Assembly: GCA_034401795.1 (NCBI GenBank)
Contig: CM067370.1
Location: 57,581,295 to 57,645,294 of the forward strand
Direction of reading: 5' to 3'
Length of the DNA: 64,000 bases
DNA from: Chaetoderma sp. LZ-2023a
Lineage: Eukaryota > Mollusca > Caudofoveata > Chaetodermatida > Chaetodermatidae
Positions 23,301-37,900 of the stretch are shown here, one piece after another (the stretch's first letter is position 1; the number at the start of each line of letters is the position of its first letter). Made by a program: the position numbers and the translations under genes. The notes below the pieces were generated by a model. It did not search any database, was not told the origin of the DNA, and saw only the letters and a program-made list of their open reading frames with translations.

Positions 23301-26300
23301 TTCTGTAAGAAATGTTCCAGGCCCAGGACTACTGCTCTTAGCTCCAGTAGATTTATATGTTCCTTTGACTGTTCCAGATTCCAAAGCCCTGATATCGTGG
23401 ATTCTTCCAGGCAAGCTCCCCAGCCCTCCATCGATGCATCTGTATACACAGTCACCTGAGGGTGGGGAGGGGTTAGCATAACCCCCACCAAGAGATTCTC
23501 TGTGTCCAACCACCATTGCAGGTGATGAATCAGAGGCGCCAACACTGACACGTTCGAGTCCAGCGAACCTGTACTCTGGGTCCATTGTGTCATGAGAAAT
23601 AACTGGATCGGCCGCCTGCGTAAGGCGGCCTGAGGAATGACTGGTTCCAATGAAACCATCAACCCCAGCATTCTCAAGTAAACCCATGCCAGGACATGAC
23701 GACTGTCGCACACTGACTGAATTAATGAGATGAGTTTCTGAACTCTCTCCTGAGTAGGAAAAACATATCCTGTCTCTAGATCGAAGAACATCCCCAGGTA
23801 AACAAACTTCTGGGATGGAGTCAGCTCTGATTTTGGGAAATTGATCATCCAGCCCAAGTCTGTGAGAGTCTTCAAAACAATCTCCAGACTGGCCGATAAA
23901 CTTTCCTGGGTGTGCGCTTTCAACAGCCAGTCGTCTATGTACGTGTGGACTGCTATGCTTCTCCTGCGGAGGTATGCGGTGATCGCAAGAACCACACGGG
24001 TGAAAACCCGAGGAGCCGTGGAAATTCCGAAGGGTAACACCCTGAATTCCCACTGTCTGCCCTGGAATGCAAATCTCAGGAAGCGACGGAAACTCCTGTG
24101 TATGGGGATGTGGAAATAAGCGTCCTTCAAATCTATCGACGCTGTCCACATTCCCCTCTCTAACCCCGCCAACACCGAGCGCACAGTCTCCATCTTGAAA
24201 CTGGGCGTCTCTATGAACTTGTTCAATGGCTTGAGGTTGAGAATTGGTCTCCACCCTCCGGTGTTTTTTGTTACTAAGAACAGGGTTGAATAGAAGCCCG
24301 GATACCTTTGTGCCGGCTGAATAGCTCCTTTTTGTATGAGGGAATTTATTTCCTCTTCGATACACAACCTTTGCTCTGGATCTCTCAGATTTGGAGTCCA
24401 GATCGGCACTAGAGACAGTCGCGATGGCGGGCCTGTCATCCAATCGGGATGATACCCGACTGAAAGCCATTGCAAGACTAAACGGTCCTGAGTTAACCGT
24501 TCCCACTCTTGCATGTGGTCGGCTAGCCGGCCTCCCACCGGTCCACCTAGGGATAGAGGTGGACATAAGGAGTGCAAGAGCGGCACTGTCTCCTTTGCCA
24601 GAAACACCGGAGCGGTTCTCACCGCGGTAACCGTCCCATCAGGAACGATTACCACGCCCAGATCCTCGCGCGCCACGACCAGCACCGCGCGCACCTCGGT
24701 GCGCGGGCGGCTGCCTGGCTGACTGCGCCTGAGGAGCCTGCGCCCCCCCTCGCTGCTGGCCGAATCGCATGCGGCCGAGGCCGACGCTGCGATGGTGGTT
24801 GGCCTCTGACCTGGCCACCACCACCTCGAGCCTGCAGGGGACGATACGCAGGGGGTGCGGCGCGAACGTTAGCACGACAAAGCACCTCAAACTGCTCGCG
24901 CAGCGCCCTCTGGTTATTTACCAGAGTAACCGTCTCCTGGAGGTGTCTACATCCCTCACCTCCAAAGAGACCAGGACCTGTCATAGGCGTACGCAGTAGC
25001 CTATTGTACAGGTCCTGGGACGGGCACAGATTGTCCAAGGCAAATGTGCGCCTTGCCCGGACACTCCTGGTCACCGCCCGAGTCATACAGTCCAGAGCCA
25101 GGTTGATACCATCCTGGATGGCTCGCTGGACTGTGACCGGACTTGGCTGGCGCGATGCGGATGCTGTTACTACCCCTTGTAACAGCTGGGAGACGTGGGA
25201 CAGAGCGGCAATCGAAGCCCTCCAACTCTCCTCCGCATCACGCAACGCGTTCGAACACAAGACTCCCGTGTCAGAACGGGAGCCTGGCCGCGCATCCTCA
25301 CCCAAAGCCGCGCGGTCATCCACGCTCGGCTTAGGTACCACACCGTACCGCTGGTAATCCAGGGGCACGATGCGGCAACGCCTGGCCACCTCGCGCGGGG
25401 CCTTCGCGAGACGTCCACTCGACTTAATGGACGTCTCCGCCGCCTCGAACATGTCAACGACATGCTCTGCCAGCGGCAGAGAAGGCATAGCGTTAGCAGT
25501 AGCCTTACCAGCTAACCACGGCCTGTGGTCACGCTGGCTAGCCGACTGCTCCACGGGCAGATCTGGCCTAACACTTACCAACCACTGGTAAGCGTCAGAC
25601 CAATCCTCCTCCGTGGCTAGCTGCGAGCGCTCTACCAGATGGGGGCCTTCGTCTTCCTCCTGAGCGCAAGCAGCAGAGCTTGACGGCGGATACGCTGATA
25701 CCCCTGGCAAGCCAGGGAGAACATGCGGGCCTGACAGCACCGGCATGCTAATCTCACTGGCTTGACCAGGAGCAGGCGCCGTGGTAGAGCGCGGGGCACA
25801 TACCGCCCCACCACGGCCCCGGCCAGCACCAGCGACACTCGGCAAGCCGAGGTATGCGGTAACGCTGGCCCTCAGCAGCGCCCAGGGCCACAGTCTGAAC
25901 CGTGGATTCTACTCCTGCGTGAGTAGAACCGTGGAATAAGTCGCCTGTATTCCCCGCGAGGGGTGCACAGACGTCATAATCCATGGCCACGTCCTCAGAC
26001 GGTGACCCCAACAGGTAATCCTCTTCCTCCTGGCCAGACAGATTAGACTCCGGGTCAGCAAAGAGAGCTAACCCGGACTGGCCAGGGAAGGTGCCATAGG
26101 AGGTACTGGCAACCGCGGCGTGCGGATACCCCTGGACTGATAAGCAGCCCGCGGGTTCCAGCGACAACCGTCCACGGCCCCTCGGCGCGGCACTAAGCCT
26201 GCTGCCAGGGTCGTGGAACGCCCCCTCTAATGGGGCCACCTCTGAATCTTCGAACAACGGAAGCGTACTAAGGAAAGGTGATTCAGAGGTGGGGATTACC

Positions 26301-29300
26301 TGCTCCGAAGCAGATGATGAGGACAGCAAAGGATTTGGTCCAGGAAGCATGCCACGAAGCAACTCTGGAACCAAATCCTTTATTGTCCTCCTCATCTCTC
26401 CCAACATCTCGGTCCGGAAGGCCTCCATGTCCACCGCGAACGAGGCCTTCCTCTTACCCTTCTTACTCACACCCTATCTTTTCTGCTTCTTCTTCTCCTC
26501 CTCCACCACCTTGTCCTTCGCCTGTAAGCACAAGAATTCGGACATTAGCTCGCCCCCCCAGTGCTTACATATCTCGCAATTAATCAAGGGACCACAGGGG
26601 CTACACTGATAGCAGAGATGAGGCACAAACTTGTCCTTCAAAAACCGTCCACAGGACGCACAACCAGGTCTCTGAAACAGGGCAAAGGACGAGGAGTATG
26701 AGCAATCTAGTTAAGCTCAGAAACTCAACCAACTCAAGAGAAGGAAATGATCATAAAGATCAATATTCATCAGAAAACCAGCTTTGGACAAACTTTAATT
26801 GTTAATAAAGAGCAAGGCTGATTATGACGTCATTAATCCTATGACAGGAAAAAATCGATCCCCAACAAACATCCAAGTGCAAGGACGAATTGTATCTCTA
26901 ACCAGAACATGTGCAGAATGGACATTTCGACTACACAACCATCAGATATATACTGATAACAATGGCAAATACTGTTAATTATCTCCCTTTCCTCTCTAAA
27001 TAATAAACATCACCTCATATCAATAATTAGATTCCTGACACTTTGTATAGACAAACCATCCAACGTGATGAACTGGAGCACTCCACCAACTGAACGCCTC
27101 TTAACTCTCTCCACCTATAGGGGAAGGAATTGGATCAAGCGGGCAAAGTGAGAAGACCTTTATACTAGGCCTCCGACTCACTGGACATAAAATTTTTGGT
27201 TAGATAACCTAACAGTATTAGTAGGAAATGGAACCATGGTGGAGAGAAACAAACCCTCTGCTGATGTGATGTCCATTACATATCGTCACCTAGACCTGTG
27301 GACATAAACACAAAGAGAGATTAGTATTATATAGCACCTAGTTGAAATAAACCAACTAAACAAGGCGCTTATCACGGTAAACGCGAGTCCCGGAAACACA
27401 TTACACCGGGAAAAAAACTCGCTAATTTTACTAGAAGTCACCTGATTTAAAGGTCCTGGGCCCTCCTCTGGCGAAGTCATCCTTTCCGCCATCTTTATCA
27501 GGGATAATCACTTCCAAATTCACACAAAAAGACTATGAATTGAGTAAAGAAAAGCTCTAGCACAAAAACATGTGTAGACTCTCTGCCAATAAATTAGCAA
27601 AGAGGAAGTGCTAGTCTGCGCATGCACGGTGGTGGGGCTGGCATCCGCCAGACTACGCTCTGACTCCCTGCCCAGTAGGGGCACCTAACTGTTTTAATCT
27701 GAGTGTTTATTGAGTGAAAGCCGATATTTAGCAATATCAAAAGTATTAGGGAGGTAAGTATACTCTTGATGTGAAAAGACAAATATTAGAATACGCACTT
27801 TGCATTAAACATTTATATTCATATTCTCTTGATGACATTTACTACATGCTATTGTTAAAATCAAACCGAGTAATTTGAAAACAATTTGATTAAATAAAAA
27901 AGCAGCGCCTTTTGTTTCCATGGAATGATTCTAACAATGTAGTTAACCATAGTGAATTATACGATACTAAATTTCATTGTATTATCCAATCAAAACCACT
28001 GTACAAATGAATGGATCCGGTGTCACTCAAGCATATGGCATCATAATCAATGGACCTTTTCGGTTTTAGCTATGTCCCGCCCATCTCTAGCTAAGCTCCA
28101 CCCACACCTCACTCATATTGGGATTGATCGATCTCTGAAAACCCGGACTATCAATTTCCAAAAAAATACACAGGTAAGCTATATTTTGAAACTAATTTGA
28201 CTGGGTGCTGTTGCTGTCTAAGGCATTAGTTTCAAAATATTCAACAGCATGTTTATTAACTAGCAAAGAATTACAAAAACATACAATTCATATGTGTCAG
28301 ACTGTTTGAGATTTGATGAAGGTCTATATGGAACCCTTTGTGACGTAATGATTGTGATGTCATCATACATGCGCGGAGCTGATTATGACGTCATACGAGG
28401 TCAGATGAAGTTTCGATACTCTGGAAAGGTCAATTACGTCAGAAGTAGTATAATGAGTGTATTGATGATGGAAACAAGGACAACCAGAAATGTGGTTGTA
28501 ATACAACCATGAAGCTCGACTTTATGACTTTGTAATGAAACTTGACTTCAAACATAAAATTGCCACCTTTTAATTTTCTCATCCCCTCTCATTACCAAGT
28601 GTCCAAGCATGATTAACACAACATGAGATATGAACTGCTAAGTTGAAGTAAAAGCAAAATGTTATTGTTGAGAAAACCTTTTTTGGTTTTTGATTATCAA
28701 ACTAACTTTGACTTTTTGATGCCAAGGTGATTGTGTTAGGCCATGTCATAATAAGGATCTGTCCGAATGTGGACCATGTATGTTTAACCAAACTTGAGAT
28801 ATAAACTACTAAGTTGAGCTAAAAGCTAAATGTTTTTTCGATAAATGTTAGGTTTTAGCAAGGACACGGTGACCGTGACCTTTGACATTTTTAATCCAAG
28901 GTGGGATGTGTCATTTCAACTCGCTATAAAGAGGCAAGATTTGGAAATGAGGTTGACAGCGATAATGATAATATTGCAGGTTTCCCGATATTATCAGGAA
29001 ATCCAGCATCTCTAACTGGAGCACGTTTTAAATCAGTGGCATAGGGAAGTGTCTATGTGATGCTGTCATATACAGTGTTGTCTTTTAACTCCTGTCTGGA
29101 CTACTTGCATCTTTTGGTCTAATATCTTCGATTTCAGCCTGCTGTTCTGTTGAGGTGTGCATCCTTCTAGATGAACTGCCTACCATTGCTGACAAGTTCC
29201 ATCTACCCAGCAAACAATTTGTAATAAATACACTTTTGAGATCAGTGTGATAATGGTTAAAGGATTTCCTGGCTATTTATGATTAAAAAGTGGCGAAAAT

Positions 29301-32300
29301 ACTGACCAGGCAAATACTGTGTACAAAATATGAATCCCATCACTCTATGTTGAAACTATGGTTTGTAGAATCTACACGAAATCACAGATTTCTTTTTTCA
29401 CGAGAGTTGATACTTACCATCATTATATATAACTTATACTTATTGATATTTCCTAAATATCCGACTAGTTTCAATCTTAGACAGAATTAAAAACAAACTT
29501 CCCTCACTAGACAGGTTACACAATTGTCACTCTCGGCGGAAGCGGGACCAACAGCACGCATGTGCAGAGTGACACATCCTCAGACTAGATATGATTGGCT
29601 GACAATAGCAATGCATAGACATAAGACCAAGCCTATCTGGGGTGGAGAGGCCTGGATCATATCAGGATGTTAAGTATCAACGCTCGTGAAAAATGAAATC
29701 CATGATTTCTTTTATTTCACTTCACGAGTGTACTTACCATCCTGATACTCATTGATATAGCGAGAATTCACAAATGAGTTCGGCGGGCGGGAAGTGCGGT
29801 CAGAAGACCGCCTGTTCCCTGGAGAGGCACAAAACCATCTGAAATTGTTTATAAAACAACCAGGAAGTGATTTGATCATCGGATAACACAGCCGATGTGG
29901 AGAGTAATGACCATTACGTAAGATGCGCTCCCCTCCCTCTTTCTAATAAAGAGGAGCAACAAACGTCAATGTCCTACACGCTCTCTATGTACTGTTCAAA
30001 GGTACTGTTGGGCATCTAAGAAAATGCTTCAATTTCTTATACTCTCGAAAGATTGAACACATAAAACACCAACCATTACCGGATCATTACAGATAACGTG
30101 ACACAACACATAAATATCACAAACAGCGGACTGACTGTGTTTATTGGCGACATCCTTTTCATACAGATTGATCTCTCATACCGGGAAATTGCCGCGTATT
30201 CTTGCTCAAGAGGGGGGGGGGGGCTTCGCCAGTCTTCCACCAGGCTTGATGGAAGCCCCTGCCTGCTTAGACATATCAATAAGCTCAGCATACAACAACG
30301 ATGGTATAGCGGTCTTCGACGGTTTTCACTGAAGCCACGAGCCTTGATCCTGTTGGGAAACCGATGGCTCTACCTGGAGCTCTGGCTTAACGCTTACCAG
30401 CTATTGGCAAGCATTAAGACAGTCTTCCTCGGTCGCCACCTGGGAAGTTTCGACAAGGGCCTTCGTCATCTTCCACCACATTCCCATGTGGATAAGTAGT
30501 TGGTGCCATGGATACCCCTGGATAGCCAGGCAAGCCATACGGACACGCATGGACCGGCATAGCTTGATCTGTGGCTACACCACGAGCCAGAGCTGTGGCG
30601 CCATGCAGAGTGCGATGCATGGCAATGGTCCGGGTCTTCCATACTGAAATCCATCAGCAACCCGAGCGATTCTGCATGGCCGACCATCCGCACCAACTAG
30701 GCCAATTCGCTGAGCCGAGAATGGGTAACTCCGTGGAAATAGTCACATGTATGCCCCAAGGGAGGCATACAGGTGTCCATTTCCACGGCCATCCGCTTGA
30801 CCTAACAGGAATTCCTCTTCATCCTGCTCCAAGATTAGACACCTGATTAGCAAAGAAAGCTAATCCAGCCTGAGCAGGATTAGCATCGCTGGAAGAGGAG
30901 ATGCCTGGAACTAGATGCCAGATCCAGAGGCGGCGAACTCCTGATCGAGCGCAGATGACGAAGACATCATGTCTTTCAGGTCTTCTTCATCTCGCCAATC
31001 ATTTCCTTGTTCGCCTTCTCTATCTCTTGGCGTTTTAAAAACTCCAGGAATAACTCATCCAACCAAAGTTCAGATGTGGCATCTAAAGACAAGGTCACAT
31101 GTGCTCCACCTGGTGCACTTGTGATGGGCAAACATGATTTTGGTGTAACGATGATACCCTGGGCAGTCCGTAATTACTTTCTGAAATGAAATACAGACGA
31201 AAGCAATTAGTTTTTAGTCGTTTGAGAAAATATAATAAAGAAAACAACGCAACTTTAGAAACTTTGAAACTTTAATAAAGGAAGCTGCCTAGTTAGATAA
31301 TAATTAAACAATTACGTAAGAATTTAAGTAATAAAGGCCGATTATGATGTCATTTTCTTAAGGGGAGATAGTCAGAATAATCTAATATATTACTCCTTTT
31401 CAACAATTTGGAGAACCATCAGATTGTATCCAGCACTCTCACGCATACATTCATTCCGTGAAAACTGTTCAGATTTTCAAAAATATTGAGAGCCTTCCGG
31501 TGAACACTTAAGCTTGAACATCTCCAGTACTAGCCTACACTAAGATGCTGCGCCCAAGAGAGATAGCTACCGGTCAAAGCTCTGCACAACTTCAGGAACA
31601 TGGGAGACCAAGGGCAGAAAGGTAAATGTTTGTATTATGTACCTTTACTACATCCCTAAACACAATTAACTAATAAATTGGACCAAGGGACCGATGACAA
31701 GCCATGACGCTTTATGGAACCCGAATGATATAAAACAACACGGGGTTAGTTAATAGACATCAAAAGTGTGTAAATACATTACGATTGACCCAGGACCACA
31801 TATTTAGCGAATCCCGGAAATAGATGACACTAAGTGGTAACGCTAAGTTTTATATGTGTACACCTGCTTCTCAGGAGTTTGGGCATTCTCTGCCATGATT
31901 CTTGAATAAGAAAAAAGGTTTGAAATTGACAAAGTCTTAGAATTTGTGTCCAAAAAGGCAAAAAGCTAAGCAAGCTGAAAAGCATTGGAAGCCAACATCT
32001 AGGAAAGAGAACTTGTCACTCCGAGGATGTGCGCCATTGGTCCCGCTTCCACTGAGAGTGTCAGTTGTGTAACCTGCCTAGTGGGGGTCAGGTTTCTTTT
32101 TAATTCTGTGTAATATTGAAGCTATTCTGATATTTAGGAAATATCTGAGTATCAGGATGGTAGGTGTACTCTTGAAGTGAAAATGGGTGTATCTTAAAAA
32201 TTATGTACATATGTAATATAACGGGCACTTTGGATCTTATATTTTATATAACTAAGGCTTGAAAATCACATATATAATTATCTAACCTTAGACTTACTGT

Positions 32301-34926
32301 AGGATAGTTTTGAAATGCAATTTACAAACATGTAGTCGCACATGTTTACTGTTCAAAATCTGGCTTGTGGATAACCGCTAGCAGTGAACACTATTCTTTT
32401 ATACGAGAATTTCCAGCCAGCCCAAACATTAACTTCTAATATTTTTAATATGCTGATGACAAACTAGATCTAAAATCATGTCTCTTCTAGCTAGTTAGTG
32501 TTAATACACCAACAAATAGTCCAAAATTTATTCAAGATACACGTATTTCTTAATTTATGAGCACTAAGTTCTGTTTCAATAAGAGAGTGCACAACAACGT
32601 GGATGACTCGCCTTAGACAGAAAAAGACAGCGAGTACTGTCAACCCGAATCTTTGGATCAGAAGGTATGATAGATTCCTGATCAGCTCAACAGTATGCAA
32701 AAGGTGCTTTAATTTCAAGCTACGGTTTCCGGTATAGAAATCAGGGAAAAGTCATTTTAGTCTACAATACCTGTCAGTCAGATTACTTTCAAAGTAATCA
32801 GCCAGTTTCATATTTCAAATCCAGGAAACAAGGTTTATGAAAATTCAAAATGAAATAAGTTAACGCATCATCCCGTACAAAGCATCAATTTCATATAGCA
32901 AGTGTCAACCACACAAATATTGTCTATGGCTAAAACTTACTCTGATAAATCCTTCCACATATTTAGCAGTAAATCCATGTACATCTTTCAGCTCTTCCAC
33001 CTGTGAAAGTAAATCAGGATTCCATAGTTGAGAATGCGTATAAGGAGTTTCCTAAAGACACAGAGAATAGATGGGCGACAACCAGGGATGGCTCAAGCAG
33101 AATAAATTTCCAAAAACTAAAATACATTAAATCTTATGCCAATAATGATGCTATCAGACTAACTGCTTATCGGTTTCCACTAATGACATATTTAAACATA
33201 ACTGACGAAATATAATGGGTGCTACTAGAATTTTCTTTGTAGCCAGTAGACAGTCTTTTAGCCAAATGTTGTTTGTTTTAGTCAATTTCCCATTTCTTCA
33301 GCCAAGAACAATTTAATATGTAGCACTATGGTAATGATTGTCTTAACCCTTTCTTGCTTTCATTTATGAATAGAAATAGATGTAATTTATACAAATTTGA
33401 AGCACGCATATAAGAAAGCTGTTAAATATTTTAAACTAATTTGACTGGAAGCCATTACTGCCTCAGAGGCATTAATGGCTTCTAGTTAAATTAATAAAAA
33501 ATTATTAAACAATAACCCTCACATTGTGTTAGATCTGTGGAGCTGGGCTAATAGGGTTTATCCAAGTATTAGACAATCCAACCAACTTTCTATTAGCCAA
33601 TTCAGAATTTTTTTAACTATGGTTATGTGGCTAATGGGTAGCGCTGGCCATGCATGGCATTCCCATATCAATGTATCATTGAGGTAAGGTACATTTTTAG
33701 TTGTGACTTGCAACTAGACTAAGTTGGGGTGTGCAATATGTCAGACTGTGTATCAGTCTATGAATCTATCTGCCTATTTGTTTGTCTCAAATTTTTTTTA
33801 AGTCCACATTAACCTCCAGGAGTACCGAAAATGTCTTCTGAGAGTGACTCCATTTAAACACTTCCAGGACGCCTCATATATAGAAGGGGAAGGAGATTGG
33901 GAAGGAGAACTACTCCCAGACAGACACTGTTCATTTGGGTCACTGGATACCTTTGCACCATCACATATGTTATGATGGCTGACACTTTCCTTATTCAGTT
34001 TAGTTGCGTCTCACAAACTCGTTCTGTTGATCATACAGTCTAATTCTTTACATTTCTCACAAGCTGACTAGATAGCAGCAATAGTGCATTTGCACATGTT
34101 ATGTAATCATTCACACTTTTTACACTCTAAATGGGCATTCCTCAAAACCTTTGAAGTAGCCATTTTGTGGTGATTTGAGCATGAAAGGCTTAAGGCAGAA
34201 TAACTTCTTTGTTTCGCGAACGGTTAAACATATATTTGACTGATAAAGCCTGCATTATATTATTCACTACTGACTTAAAAACTATATACCTTTTATCAGA
34301 AATTTAACACATTTTTAAGCACAAACTGTAAAAGTATAATGTAGACAAATAAAAATCTTCATACACATTACAAATTTTGAGAATGCATCTTTTGAAAAAC
34401 TGGTACTTGTATCTGAAGAAAAGTATCTGGAGAACTGGTTAAAATAACATAAGGTATGTAAGACAATCATAAAATACATACAAAGACAGATGGCTAAATG
34501 AAACAGTTATTATCTTACATCTTTAAATGACTCATGTTGTTCTCTCCAGCCATGTATTAGCTTTGCCCGCTTCATTCCCACAGTATGTAATAACATGAGC
34601 TCTTTCACAGTGCCAGTGTTCAGTACAGACAGAATCTCAGCGTCTACAATAATCAAAACAAGAACAAAAATAACAATCAGAGATTACTCAAATCTATGGG
34701 CCACCGCCACCATCACTGAAATGGATCGATATAGCATGAAGATTGTCTAGCAGTGCAGTTTCAAGGGAAATTGACACAGCATATTGTGCTCATGCTTATT
34801 TATTTATTACATTGTCAGCCATATATTAGACCTAAAAGTAATAACAATCTCCTTAACTGGGTCATGTAACCGTGACCTTCACCTGTTCAACCCCTAAATT
34901 AATACAGTTCTTCATGCCCCAAGGGC

Positions 34927-34983
<57 letters not shown>

Positions 34984-37900
34984 CACACAACACACACACA
35001 CACACACATTAATAGGGTTCTCAGGGCCACAAGTGTTATATACAGGCCAAGGTTGATGATGATCCCTTGAACAGTAGAACTTGAGTTATCACATGGAAAT
35101 GAAAGCCTGGACAAATGATTAACGGATGAACAAACGGATAAACAAAGCAAATGTTATATACTCCCCATATATCTATATGGGGTGTATAATTATATACATC
35201 CCAAGTGCCCACTTCTAAAAGGCTTTCAAGTTTTACATCTCATTTCTCAATGTCAAAGCAGCCATACAAGTAAGTAGATAAATATCTTGAAACTCATTTG
35301 ACTGGAAGCTGCTGCAACCGTAGTCTTTAGATAGTTAGTTCCAACTTATTCAAAAGAACCTTTCATATATTGTAAAGAATGTATCATACCTGGTTTCCAG
35401 CATTAAAAAACATCACATGATTAACCATTGCCACTCTGATGTCAATATTCTATTGAATAGAGAAGAAACCGGTGTACATCTTTCAACAGTTTTGATGGAT
35501 GATGTTGCTGTCTACAACAGCAACGCCGTCCACCCAATTTAATGAAAAATGAACCCCAGTTCATCTTTTAATTTAATTTTAAAATGTAAAATATTGACAT
35601 CAGAGTGGTAAGGATTAGGGCAGAACGAAATTAAGATTATTTTCATGTCTCAATAATGTCAAACTCAATTTTGAATCAGTTGGGACGTCACCATATTTCC
35701 TTTCCTTAGGTGTCTTAGACGCGGCGTGGCAAAAGATGAATGGGGACATATTTTGATTTGACGGGATCCTTTATAATTGTTAAACGAAAAAATTCTCTTT
35801 CATGACCCTTTAGCTTTATTAAAATTATTTTCACATAAAGGATCTTTCAAGGTTAAAACTATAATTAAAAATAAAATTTTCTTATTTATCCAGATCTGTC
35901 AAATTGTTGATTGGCAGCTTGAGTAATTGATAAATTAACAATTACTGATACAAAAATAGAACAAAACTTATTTTAATTAACCTCATATGACAAGGGATGG
36001 GTTAAAAATATTATAATTCCGGTACAATGTTTGTTAGAAAAATGAATATTTTGCATCATAATATTTTATCTCAATTACTACAGCCTGGTTAGTTACAGAT
36101 TTCTGGAATTGTACAACTTTGTAATGACCGTTCAATGGCCCAAGTAAAAAGGAACCGATGATATGAGAAAAACCTCTCAATCCCTGCGAGCTCTATTCCA
36201 TTCTATGTTGGTGGGTTGTTAAATATTGATCGATACAAGCTACTCTAGATAACGGAAACGAGTGTAGGCCTATGTATTATCATACATATACAACTGTTAT
36301 ATGGTGGTCTATTTAGTAAGGGTTATAATGGCTAAGTTCAGGGCTCGAAATTCGATGGGAATCCGATTCTCGTAATATTCCCGCAATTGAGAAATACGGG
36401 AATCCAATTGGATTCCTGTAAATAAACTCTTCAAAAAATACTGACCATGCTTACCGCCGTACCACTATGTTTAATGTACGCCTCAAAAATATCATCGTAA
36501 GTGAAATTATTAATGGGACCGCCTAAATATTGTGCATCTTCAATAAAGATCATTTATTACATCAAAATCAATGATACTTTTGACATAAAATGTCGCCTAT
36601 TAGGAATGCGGGAATGAGTAAGATCAGCAGTTGTGTTTACTAGAATTCTTCTAATATCTGCCATTCTTTATTTTCATTGGCTTGTATGGGAGAATTTATC
36701 TAATCAGAACAGAGAAATAATATTTATCTTCAGAAAAAATTAATAATGGAACAGTGTTTACTCTCGTATTGCGCATAAATTTTGCAATGCCGCCAACATT
36801 AAATGCTCCAAAAAAACCGGAATCAGAATTAAAATGAGATAAAGCGCCTCTTATATTGGTGAAAAGAAACCCCTCGATGAACTTCTCCCAATAGCAGCAA
36901 GCAAACTAAAACTTGAGAATCTCTTTATGAATGAATCCAAAACAGAGTTCACCCACATATACCTATCGACAAAGCATGAAACTATAGAAAATGACGACCC
37001 ACTTCGTGACGGCGAACCATGGAGGAAAAGTAAAATCGTGGGCTCACTGCTTTGCAGTACAGCTGACATTTCTGCACGCTGCGTCATGGGGAACACAGTT
37101 TTCCAGTCCTTCTGGAAGCTATGGATTCGTACATCAAAGATGCCCTTGATAAAGAGGCTACGTTTATACAATGCAACCTGCGTATCCTTGATGCTGTATA
37201 ACTGTAACAGCTGGGCAGATCCAAAGGCAGCGCTAGACAAACTCGATGCTTGCCACCGCAAACATCTACACACCATCACTGGACACCGATGGCCAGACAG
37301 CATAATTTCCAATGATGCACTATACAAGATGTGTAATACGTCACCGCTGTCTGTAAAAGTCGCCCAGCAAAGATGATCCATGTTTGGCCATGTGCTAAGG
37401 ATGCCAGAAGAGACAACAGCACAGAGATCCTTGGAATTTGCCCTACTCGGAGCCAGCAAATACAAAGCCAGGAGAGGACATCATTGCATAAATCTGCTAA
37501 TCGTGCTATGAGGTGACCTCAAGAAAGCAGGACTCGGTACATTCAAGTCAAGAATGGACCTGAGCAACCTACAGATTTTGGCCGAGGACAAGACACAGTG
37601 GGAAAAAGCGAAGAAGGACTGATTGCAGCTGTAGGATGTTTCTACTACTACAGCCACAGAATACAGTAATCATACATATGTTGGTGAGCCGCTGGCTCTT
37701 TTGCGATTGGAGGCGTCGTGTTCTCGCGAGATCTTATATGCTAACAGGAGATTGTTATCAAACGGGTACGGATCAGACCTAAAGTACAATACTTAGTTCC
37801 TATTGCGCAATGATAATATATAGTATTCAGAGTTCCGAGTCCAGAACATTTTGACAGAACTATGACAGCTCCATAGATCTATAAAGATTAGATATAGCAG

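Larger units (their letters stand above)
20746..27776 (-). mobile_element. DIRS-type retroelement, copy 1 (defective)
   Basis: A 7.03-kb element in the last KIF22 intron, same strand as the gene. Inverted terminal repeats (20786-20960 and 27585-27760) are nearly identical. An internal complementary region at 21031-21128 joins the complement of the left end (to 21083) to the complement of the right end, the diagnostic DIRS layout. The right tip reads GATGTGAAA and the left tip TAAACGAAATC, with no obvious target duplication, as expected for tyrosine-recombinase elements. The order from the right end is gag, RT/RNase H/methyltransferase, recombinase. Gag carries a stop and frame breaks, RT a nonsense codon, and a C-run indel alters the RT-recombinase junction. 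Confidence 0.93.
29376..32182 (-). mobile_element. Diverged, internally deleted DIRS element (non-autonomous)
   Basis: Left tip CGAAATCACAGATTTC, right tip GAAGTGAAA. The inverted terminal repeats differ in sequence from copies 1 and 2 but are built alike, with the same TTTTTTCACGAGAGTTGATACTTACC start. An internal complementary region lies at about 29667-29765. RT, RNase H and recombinase are absent. What remains is gag-like sequence in about 30190-30990 and the 5' coding exon at 31896-31864. It seems to be a subfamily mobilised in trans, or a simple deletion derivative. Confidence 0.8.

Noticed and set aside
24572-25357. 261-codon plus-strand frame
   Set aside because: It is a shadow of the GC-rich DIRS gag gene on the other strand, with no domain of its own. 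The same applies to plus-strand frames at 50103-52159.
20746-27776. LTR retrotransposon or Ngaro-type element
   Set aside because: The terminal repeats are inverted, not direct. The internal complementary region and tyrosine recombinase fit DIRS specifically, and there is no integrase or protease.
34899-35150. Cys/Val-repeat frame
   Set aside because: It is produced by the (CA)n microsatellite.
36851-37465. 204-codon minus-strand frame
   Set aside because: It lies opposite the LINE RT fragment, which has clear RT motifs on the plus strand.
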